From the NCBI GenBank assembly GCA_016715105.1, contig JADKBO010000042.1:1-38602 (forward strand): DNA of 38,602 bases, written 5' to 3'. The translations under genes were made by a program, and so were the position numbers. The notes under the pieces are model-generated. The model was not told the origin of the DNA and made no database searches. It saw only the letters and a list, made by a program, of their open reading frames with translations. This DNA comes from Saprospiraceae bacterium. Lineage in GTDB: Bacteria; Bacteroidota; Bacteroidia; Chitinophagales; Saprospiraceae. This document shows positions 32,817-38,602 of the stretch, piece by piece (the stretch's first letter is position 1; each line of letters starts with the position of its first letter).

Positions 32817-34121
32817 ATGAAACCAGCAATTACCATCATCGCACTTTTATTTGTACAAGTTTTATGCGGGCAGCAAACTGACCTGACAAAGTCCATACAA
32901 ACTGCGGCTCTATCTATCGAACAAAAAGTCATAGCATGGAGACACGACATACACCAGCATCCAGAACTTGGGAATCGAGAAGTGAGGACATCTGCTTTAG
33001 TCGCCAAACATCTCGAATCTTTAGGTATACAAGTGACCAGAAACGTAGGGGTGACAGGAGTAGTAGGTGTTCTGAAAGGAGGTAAGCCCGGGCCAGTAGT
33101 AGCTTTGAGAGCTGATATGGACGGTTTGCCCGTTGCCGAACGAACAGATGTTCCTTTTGCATCCAAAGTGATCGCTGAATATAATGGAGAACAAACTCCC
33201 GTGATGCATGCATGTGGCCATGATACCCATGTAGCCATTTTGATGGGTGTGGCGGAAATATTAGCTGGTATGAAGAAAGATTTAGCCGGAACAGTGAAAT
33301 TTATATTTCAACCTGCTGAGGAAGGTGCACCAAAAGGCGAAGAAGGTGGTGCGAAGTTGATGGTAGCTGAAGGAGCCTTAGAAAACCCAAAGGTTGATGT
33401 AATTTTTGGCTTACACATCAATGCGCAATTGGAAGTTGGTAAGATTAATTATCGGCCAGGCGGTTTTTTTGCTGGAGTTGGAGATATGCGCATTACCGTC
33501 CATGGCAAACCTTCTCATGGTGCAGAACCTTGGTCTTCTGTCGATCCGATTGTGGTGTCAGCTCAAATCATCAACAATTTACAAACCATAGTGAGTAGAA
33601 ATGTCAACATTACTGAAAACCCAGCTGTAGTGACCATTGGTGCAATCCATGGTGGCAATAGAAGTAATATCATCGGAGAGAAAGTGGAAATGTTGGGCAC
33701 GGTGAGAACCCTGAGTGATAGAGATAAAGACTTGGTTTATGGCAGAATCAGACAGGTGGTGGAAAAAACAGCTGAGTCAGCGGGTGCCACAGCTGTTTTG
33801 GAATTGCCCTACACGATGGAATATCCAGTAACAAAAAATGACCCCGAGCTCACGGCGATGATGCTTCCTACGTTACAAAAAGTTGCAGGTCAGGACAAAG
33901 TATTTTTGGTGCCCGCAGAGACTGGTGCCGAGGATTTTTCCTTTTTTGCCAATGAAGTTCCGGGTTTATACTTTTATATCGGTGGAATGCCTATTGGTAA
34001 GGATGTAAAAACTGCAGCGCCACATCACACCCCTGAGTTTTATGTGGATGATACTTCTATGATCACTGGTCTCAATGCTTTGAGCAATTTGGTCGTTGAT
34101 TATATGAAGATGAAAAAATAG
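32817..34121 (+). CDS. Secreted M20 family amidohydrolase (HipO/IAA-amino acid hydrolase-like)
   Basis: The protein has 434 residues. A signal peptide (MKPAITIIALLFVQVLCGQ) is followed by the M20D pattern: WRHDIHQHPELG (41-52), ALRADMDGLPV (96-106), HACGHDTH (131-138, with C133 and H135 as metal ligands), FQPAEEG (164-170, E168/E169), FGLHI (H200) and the C-terminal PHHTPEF with the last ligand. These enzymes hydrolyse N-acyl amino acids or amino acid conjugates with two metal ions. Export makes it different from the cytoplasmic HipO-type enzymes and suggests a role in peptide or conjugate scavenging. It lies 25 bp after the propeller-like gene, probably one transcript. Confidence 0.92.
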   Translation: MKPAITIIALLFVQVLCGQQTDLTKSIQTAALSIEQKVIAWRHDIHQHPELGNREVRTSALVAKHLESLGIQVTRNVGVTGVVGVLKGGKPGPVVALRADMDGLPVAERTDVPFASKVIAEYNGEQTPVMHACGHDTHVAILMGVAEILAGMKKDLAGTVKFIFQPAEEGAPKGEEGGAKLMVAEGALENPKVDVIFGLHINAQLEVGKINYRPGGFFAGVGDMRITVHGKPSHGAEPWSSVDPIVVSAQIINNLQTIVSRNVNITENPAVVTIGAIHGGNRSNIIGEKVEMLGTVRTLSDRDKDLVYGRIRQVVEKTAESAGATAVLELPYTMEYPVTKNDPELTAMMLPTLQKVAGQDKVFLVPAETGAEDFSFFANEVPGLYFYIGGMPIGKDVKTAAPHHTPEFYVDDTSMITGLNALSNLVVDYMKMKK

Positions 34122-34497
34122 AAAATGGAGATGACGGAAATCGGAGATCGGAAATCGGAAGACAGAAAGCAGTGAGCTTCGAGCCACCAGCTACGAGCTT
34201 TTAGTTTTCAGCTGTCAGCTTTTGACGAAATGATGTATACAGTTGATGGAAATCAGTAAAGGGATACAGGAAACCGGAAACGGGAGACCGGAGACCGTGA
34301 AGTTTCATGATTTTGGTTGACAACTTTTATTCCATATTATGTTTGTTGTTAAATTTGTGAAATGGAGTTTTATTTCGTGAATTCGTGGCAACTTATTTTT
34401 TAGGAAATAGGAGGACGGAGGATGTGAAATGACTAGGAGAAAAATCTCTAAACTGAAGGAATCACCACCCACATATCCAGGCTTTTGCAAGGGATCA
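34122..34497. repeat. Word-like low-complexity repeats between convergent genes
   Basis: The 517-bp gap between the M20 and thioredoxin-dockerin genes has no gene. It starts with repeats of GGAAATCGGA and GGAGATCGG (about 34135-34160), then AGCTACGAGC, TTTTCAGCTGTCAGCTTTT (34203-34221; the reverse complement resembles GCTGAAAGCTGATAGC at 4472) and GGAAACGGGAGACCGGAGACC (about 34277-34297). The rest up to the palindrome at 34498 is unremarkable. Confidence 0.65.
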
Positions 34498-34525
34498 TTT
34501 GCCACTGGCTTTAGCCTGTGGCAAA
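34498..34525. repeat. 28-bp palindrome around GGC-TTTA-GCC
   Basis: Arms TTTGCCAC (34498-34505) and GTGGCAAA (34518-34525) pair perfectly. Inside them GGC/GCC pair around TTTA, with one T-T mismatch between the two stems. The core TGGCTTTAGCCTGT is identical to the core of the repeat modules at 11.5-12.1 kb. Confidence 0.8.
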
Positions 34526-34638
34526 AGGAACAACCGACAACTTGGGCTTTAGCGCAACATTTCCCTTAACTTAATTCAGGGAGTAATCTGTTTTCCGCGT
34601 GCGTATCAAAGAAGGTTAAGACGCTAAATATGGTATCT

Positions 34639-35652
34639 CTACGGGGCAACATCACCCAATCGAATGATTTGAGGACTAAAATTGTAAGTAGGATCACTAC
34701 CCGTGATTTTCAATTGTTTTGGTTCCATAACTAAAGGAGCTACACCACCATTCCAATTTGGTATCAATCGTAAGATCACTTTTCTAATGTCTACAATGTC
34801 TTGTACATCTACCTTAGTGTCACCATTCACGTCACCTGCAATCAAAGATGGTCCTTTTAAAGTATCTAATCTGAGGATGTGTTTTCGCACCGCAACTAGG
34901 TCTATTACATTGATTTTGCTTGCATCCAGTGTACTGGTTGACTCAAATGAAATGAAAGGTTTGTCAGTTTTTGGAAAATTTGCAGAAGGATAATCAAAAA
35001 CCAACTTGTTATTTTCTGTCAAGGGAATTGCTTTTTTATATGCAGTTTCAGTCTCAGATTTTAGATAAAAATTGGATCCAGCAGGGAAAGCACTTACTCC
35101 AGGTAAAACGAAATTTACGTTGATTTTTGAAGGAATGTTCTGAGCTTTATAAACCAAAGCACTGTCAATTCTTTCATCTAGCCTATTGGGGACAACATCA
35201 TACATATAGGTACCATCTGGATTGATGACACAAAAACTTGGAGTTCCTGTGTAAATGCCTACATCGATGTCGGTATATGCGGTCACCACACTCGTTGCGC
35301 CGCCAGCAGACCCAACTGAAGGGAAAGTGATGCCATGTTTTGCTTTATATCCTTTGATTTCGTCATTGGTATCACCCGGGAGAATACTCAATTCAATGAA
35401 TTGCACTCTTTGACTTCCTGATCCATATTTCACATATGATGCCTGAATTTTTGGAGCAATGGCGTTACAGGGCGGACAATCCACGAAAAATAATTTTACA
35501 ACTACTACCTTATTTTTGTCCAGGTAATCTGTGTACAATTTGTGCATTTTTCCATCTGTGTCCGTAACAGAAAAATCTGGAACTTTTTTCTGTGACATCG
35601 CAAAGACAGTAACAAAGAAGGATAAAACAAGCGTATGTAATAACCTTTTCAT
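34639..35652 (-). CDS. Secreted thioredoxin-like protein fused to a dockerin-type domain
   Basis: The protein has 337 residues. A signal peptide (MKRLLHTLVLSFFVTVFAMS) precedes a TlpA/AhpC-like redoxin domain (about 23-165) with the redox motif FFVDCPPCNAIAP (C59, C62) and GTPSFCVINPDG (cis-Pro loop). After a linker with beta strands (about 175-240) comes a dockerin-like pair: INVIDLVAVRKHILRLD (247-263) and GDVNGDTKVDVQDIVDIRKV (273-292), the second with a canonical calcium loop D-x-N-x-D. The chain ends only about 45 residues later (PQIIRLGDVAP). The CPPC pair suggests thiol-disulfide exchange outside the cytoplasm. The dockerin part may be structural or a docking unit; no cohesin is seen in the window. 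Confidence 0.82.
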   Translation of the reverse strand: MKRLLHTLVLSFFVTVFAMSQKKVPDFSVTDTDGKMHKLYTDYLDKNKVVVVKLFFVDCPPCNAIAPKIQASYVKYGSGSQRVQFIELSILPGDTNDEIKGYKAKHGITFPSVGSAGGATSVVTAYTDIDVGIYTGTPSFCVINPDGTYMYDVVPNRLDERIDSALVYKAQNIPSKINVNFVLPGVSAFPAGSNFYLKSETETAYKKAIPLTENNKLVFDYPSANFPKTDKPFISFESTSTLDASKINVIDLVAVRKHILRLDTLKGPSLIAGDVNGDTKVDVQDIVDIRKVILRLIPNWNGGVAPLVMEPKQLKITGSDPTYNFSPQIIRLGDVAP

Positions 35653-36022
35653 TTTCTGATATTTTGTTTTAGGTTTATGACCAACATTCGGCAGAAATCA
35701 CCTGCTTTTAGCATTGAGAAAAAAGATGTGTGCTAATCCAACATACTTTTTTTGTAAAAAATGCTTACTTTATATCAATACTATTGCAAAATGCATTCCA
35801 CAAAATGAATCGTTTTGATTGATGTTTACAGTTTATAAATCAATGCACAACAAATCATTTTTGCCAAGTGGTTGTTACAAATATACTGATATTCAACAAC
35901 TTAATACAAACCAACATTCATATAAAAATTTATTTAATATGTAAATTCAAAATGAATGAGAATTTTTACTGCTTAACATTCAATTTTACCATATTTTTGT
36001 ATGAAACAACAATATTAATTCA
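35653..36022. other. Divergent intergenic region between the thioredoxin-dockerin gene and lipB
   Basis: 370 bp, strongly AT-rich, without a gene. A -7 element for lipB lies at 35992-35999. A short inverted repeat CAAAA-N7-TTTTG is present around 35801-35817. No promoter box was found for the minus-strand gene. Confidence 0.4.
35992..35999 (+). promoter_or_regulatory. -7 element (TATTTTTG) for lipB
   Basis: TATTTTTG fits TAnnTTTG; the predicted start near 36006 leaves a leader of about 17 nt before the TTG start codon at 36023. No proper -33 TTG. Confidence 0.4.
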
Positions 36023-36754
36023 TTGATACCCAAAGTATATTTTGAAACCATTGATAACCTGAGTTATTCAGAGGCATGGGAATATCAACAACAATTGCAA
36101 AAAGAACTCATTTCTGCAAAGCATGATGCAGCTCAGCAACAGTTGAAGAGCTTTTCTCAGGATCATTATTTGTTGTTTTGTCATCACCAACCAGTCTATA
36201 CCTTAGGTAAGAGTGGAAGTCTCGATCATTTGTTGATGTCAGAAGAAGAGCTTAGTGCAAATAAAATTGAATTTTTCAAAATTAACCGAGGAGGGGATAT
36301 AACGTATCATGGTCCTGGTCAAATCACGGGTTATCCTATTTTTGATTTGGAGGAATTCTCCACCGATGTCCATTTGTATGTAAGAAATTTGGAAGAAGTA
36401 GTCATTAGAACATTGGCGACCTACGGAATTTTTGGTGAACGAATAGAAGGATTTACGGGAGTTTGGATAAAAGATGATGTCACCAAAATACATCGTAAAA
36501 TATGTGCCATCGGGGTTCATTTATCCAGATGGGTAACCATGCATGGCTTCGCATTCAATGTCAATACAGATCTTTCTTATTTCAAAAACATCATACCTTG
36601 TGGCATTGCAGATGAAGATAAAATTGTCACCTCTCTTGCCAATGAGCTGGGTGTAAATGTAGAAATAGAAGAGGTGGAGTTACGCCTCAGAAATGCCTTT
36701 GAAGAAGTTTTCAACCTACAATTAATAGCAAAACATGAGCGAATTACAAGCTAA
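36023..36754 (+). CDS. lipB: Octanoyl-[ACP]:protein N-octanoyltransferase
   Basis: The protein has 243 residues from TTG 36023 (MIPKVYFETIDNL). The LipB hallmarks are NRGGDITYHGPGQ (88-100), RKICAIGVHL with the active-site K159, FAFNVNTDLSYF, and IPCGI with the catalytic C193. The enzyme moves octanoate from acyl carrier protein to lipoyl domains of 2-oxoacid dehydrogenases and the glycine cleavage system, the first step of lipoate synthesis; LipA is not in the window. Length is normal. The TTG start is supported by a -7 box 24 bp upstream and by similarity from the first residues. Its 3' end overlaps the thioesterase gene by 20 bp. Confidence 0.95.
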   Translation: MIPKVYFETIDNLSYSEAWEYQQQLQKELISAKHDAAQQQLKSFSQDHYLLFCHHQPVYTLGKSGSLDHLLMSEEELSANKIEFFKINRGGDITYHGPGQITGYPIFDLEEFSTDVHLYVRNLEEVVIRTLATYGIFGERIEGFTGVWIKDDVTKIHRKICAIGVHLSRWVTMHGFAFNVNTDLSYFKNIIPCGIADEDKIVTSLANELGVNVEIEEVELRLRNAFEEVFNLQLIAKHERITS

Positions 36755-37265
36755 AAATGTACAAACATCCAAAACCATCATGACGGAAATGGTCATGCCC
36801 AATGACACCAATGCCTTTGGCAATTTGATGGGTGGAAACCTGATGAAATGGATGGACATAGCAGGTGCCATTTGTGCTGCCAAACATGCAGAAAATTATG
36901 TGGTAACGGCTTCTGTTGACAATGTTTCATTTGATAGTCCCATTGGGCTAGGTGACATCATTACCATTGAAGCTGCAGTTACCAGAGCTTTTAATACATC
37001 ATTGGAAGTTTTTATCGAAGTTTTTGTCCATGACATTAAAAATAAAAAATACAGAAAATCCAATAATGCTTATCTCACGTTTGTAGCCATTGATCCTGAT
37101 ACGATGAGGCCAACAAAGGTTCCAGAAGTAAAACCAGAAAATGAACTGGAAGAAAATTTATTTGCTGGGGCGCTAAGAAGAAGGGAAATCAGGTTGGTAC
37201 TTGCGGGAAAAATGAAACCTGGGGATGCCATCAAGGTAAGGGAATATTTGGATTTGCATAAGTAA
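36735..37265 (+). CDS. Acyl-CoA thioesterase, hotdog fold (YciA/ACOT-like)
   Basis: The protein has 176 residues. The single hotdog domain shows the family signature NDTNAFGNLMGGNLMKWMD (residues 23-41), where the conserved N/G loop and D41 contribute to catalysis, followed by VVTASVDNVSFDSPIGLGDI. The enzyme hydrolyses acyl-CoA to free fatty acid and CoA in the cytoplasm. Its ATG lies inside the end of lipB (20-bp overlap), so the two genes are translated from one transcript. The AraC gene follows 15 bp later. Confidence 0.93.
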   Translation: MSELQAKNVQTSKTIMTEMVMPNDTNAFGNLMGGNLMKWMDIAGAICAAKHAENYVVTASVDNVSFDSPIGLGDIITIEAAVTRAFNTSLEVFIEVFVHDIKNKKYRKSNNAYLTFVAIDPDTMRPTKVPEVKPENELEENLFAGALRRREIRLVLAGKMKPGDAIKVREYLDLHK

Positions 37266-37280
37266 CTATACAAAAAATAA

Positions 37281-38084
37281 ATGAATCACCTCACTACCGG
37301 TCAATTTCATGGGCAAACCAATCAGATTTTACATCTGCCTGGTATTACATTGACCGATACAGAGTATACTCAACCAAAAGTCGACTGGCATTACCATGAA
37401 AATGCATATTTCACCTTCATTTTGGAGGGCAGTGTCCTGGAAGGAAATAAAAAAGAAGTATACAATTGTGAAGCAGGAGATTTGTTATTCCATAATTGGC
37501 AAGACCCCCATTACAACATCAAACCAGATGGATTTACCCGGGGTTTTCAGATAGAATTAAATAATGATTGGTTTGATAAATTTGGATTTGAATCTTCCAG
37601 AATTCAAGGTAGTATGAAAATTGATCATCCAACTAGCAAACTGCTTTTGTACAATATATTTAAGGAAACGAAAATTAAGGATGAATCTTCCCCTCTCGCT
37701 ATCGAAAGTTTGTTGATACAGACACTATCTCAACTTTTTTCAAATGTAGATAATCAAAAAAGTAAAATGCCGGAGTGGGCACATAAAGTCAGACAAATTC
37801 TCAATGACGACCTCACTAAAAATCATTCTCTAGAGGATTTGGTAAAAGAATTGTCTATCCATCCAGTCCATCTTTCCAGGCATTTTTCTAAGTATTTTCA
37901 TTGCAGCCTAGGAGAATATATCAGAAAACTCAAATTGACAAAGGCCATTTCTTTGATGAAAAATCATCAGTATTCATTGACTGAAGTAGCCTACGAATCC
38001 GGCTTTTCAGACCAAAGTCATTTTTGCAGAACATTCAAACAAAATATAGGAATTACCCCATTCTACTACCGTAAATTAATCTAG
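37281..38084 (+). CDS. AraC family transcriptional regulator with cupin sensor
   Basis: The protein has 267 residues. An N-terminal cupin-like sensing domain (about 30-95: WHYHENAYFTFILEG, CEAGDLLFHNWQDPHYN) is followed by a C-terminal double helix-turn-helix (about 160-265: SLEDLVKELSIHPVHLSRHF and SLTEVAYESGFSDQSHFCRT, ending in the family motif GITPFYYRKL). Histidines in the cupin part could bind a metal or small ligand. It lies 15 bp after the thioesterase gene, so it may belong to the lipB transcript, or control the secreted protein gene that follows. The inducer is unknown. Confidence 0.92.
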   Translation: MNHLTTGQFHGQTNQILHLPGITLTDTEYTQPKVDWHYHENAYFTFILEGSVLEGNKKEVYNCEAGDLLFHNWQDPHYNIKPDGFTRGFQIELNNDWFDKFGFESSRIQGSMKIDHPTSKLLLYNIFKETKIKDESSPLAIESLLIQTLSQLFSNVDNQKSKMPEWAHKVRQILNDDLTKNHSLEDLVKELSIHPVHLSRHFSKYFHCSLGEYIRKLKLTKAISLMKNHQYSLTEVAYESGFSDQSHFCRTFKQNIGITPFYYRKLI

Positions 38085-38136
38085 GCATTTTCTTAAGAAT
38101 GTTAATCCTGTGCTATTTTCGGTAATTTGGTTCGAT

Positions 38137-38144
38137 TAATTTTG
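38137..38144 (+). promoter_or_regulatory. -7 element (TAATTTTG) before the last gene
   Basis: TAATTTTG fits TAnnTTTG; the predicted start near 38150 leaves about 17 nt to ATG 38167. The -33 box is not clear. Confidence 0.4.
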
Positions 38145-38166
38145 AGCTTAATTAAAAATCTTCTCC

Positions 38167-38602
38167 ATGAAGTTTATACTTTTTATGCTTTCTATTGCTG
38201 CATTTTCTGCCTGTTCATTAAATGCTCAAGTCGATGATATAGTCGAACATCAAGGCATTTCTTCAAATTTACACCGGGATAATATTGGAAAAATATTTTT
38301 CACGGCAAGTAACATTCAAGGAAAAGATTTGAGCAAGGTTGATTTTTTAAGAATCTATAATTTGACAAATAAAAGTGATCTATTTTTTACGGCATTTCTG
38401 GACAATTCAATAACCAATTACCTCCATCAATTATCTCCGGGATTACCTGCAGAAGAATTAGTAAAAAAAGGTAATTGTCAATTTTCAATATTTATTGATG
38501 ACTCATTAATTTATCAAAGTAATTTACACCCTGGTGCACCAAGACCCAAATACCTGGATACCGCTACTATTTTGATGCACCCACTCATTGATAATGTGAA
38601 AG
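38167..38602 (+). CDS. Secreted protein of unknown function, 3'-truncated
   Basis: The frame is open from ATG 38167 to the right edge (145 codons), with no stop reached. It begins with a signal peptide (MKFILFMLSIAAFSACSLNAQ); the cysteine at 16 leaves a lipoprotein possible, but the Ala-x-Ala-like end before Gln favours ordinary cleavage. The visible mature part (VDDIVEHQGISSNLHRDNIG, then KIFFTASNI and ILMHPLIDNV) matches no family I can name. A -7 box lies 30 bp upstream. Confidence 0.75.
   Translation, partial: MKFILFMLSIAAFSACSLNAQVDDIVEHQGISSNLHRDNIGKIFFTASNIQGKDLSKVDFLRIYNLTNKSDLFFTAFLDNSITNYLHQLSPGLPAEELVKKGNCQFSIFIDDSLIYQSNLHPGAPRPKYLDTATILMHPLIDNVK

Noticed and set aside
32804..33238. 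144-codon minus-strand frame opposite the M20 gene
   Set aside because: It is antisense to the conserved M20 motifs.
34550..34590. Terminator hairpin TCCCT/AGGGA upstream of the thioredoxin-dockerin stop
   Set aside because: Five-base stem with an 11-nt loop and no T-run in either direction.

Overview
The window is a piece of an AT-rich chromosome from a member of the Bacteroidota. The mix of genes and intergenic repeats would suit the Saprospiraceae/Chitinophagales side, but that finer placement is inference. The phylum call rests on several signs. Promoters fit the Bacteroidota form (TTG, 19-20 nt, TAnnTTTG) in front of three genes, and Shine-Dalgarno sequences are absent. There is a TonB-dependent receptor with a carboxypeptidase-regulatory-like N-terminus. 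A very large secreted protein ends in a CHU_C-type (type B, type IX secretion) sorting domain. There is also a DUF3109 protein, a DUF3078-like outer-membrane protein, and several TTG or GTG start codons in front of clear signal peptides. No rRNA, tRNA, CRISPR array, prophage or insertion sequence was seen.

Layout. 1-5 kb: the 3' part of a fatty-acid hydroxylase-type enzyme, a secreted two-lobed aspartyl protease, an orphan MoxR ATPase, a Rieske oxygenase and a DinB-like protein. 5-7 kb: an ArsR repressor with a clear auto-operator, a double AHSA1/SRPBCC protein and a 3-methyladenine glycosylase. 7.3-11.1 kb (minus strand): an RluF-like pseudouridine synthase, then a likely operon of ECF sigma factor, small unknown protein, MscS-type channel and DUF3078-like outer-membrane protein, closed by a terminator. 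11.1-12.4 kb: a gene-free block of dispersed repeats. 12.4-16.3 kb (minus): a metal-type TonB-dependent receptor with its lipoprotein partner, behind a promoter overlapped by a 7-1-7 palindrome, then DUF3109. 16.3-17.3 kb: four tandem ~178-bp units carrying two conserved hairpins each. 17.3-29.4 kb (plus): M23 peptidase, TPR protein, Wzz-like and O-antigen ligase-like proteins, the 1093-residue sorted protein, an APC permease and an acyl-ACP desaturase. 29.5-31.2 kb (minus): a translationally coupled XdhC/MobA-like pair. 31.4-34.1 kb (plus): a secreted propeller-like protein and a secreted M20 amidohydrolase. 34.6-35.7 kb (minus): a thioredoxin-dockerin fusion. 36-38.6 kb (plus): LipB, acyl-CoA thioesterase, an AraC regulator and a truncated secreted protein.

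The genes are mostly chromosomal housekeeping and envelope functions, not an island. The most distinctive content is regulatory and structural DNA: two operator/promoter pairs that can be read base by base, the sigma-factor/channel operon, the hairpin tandem array at 16.39-17.08 kb, and several families of short intergenic repeats that recur across the window, often in inverted orientation and mainly between convergent genes.
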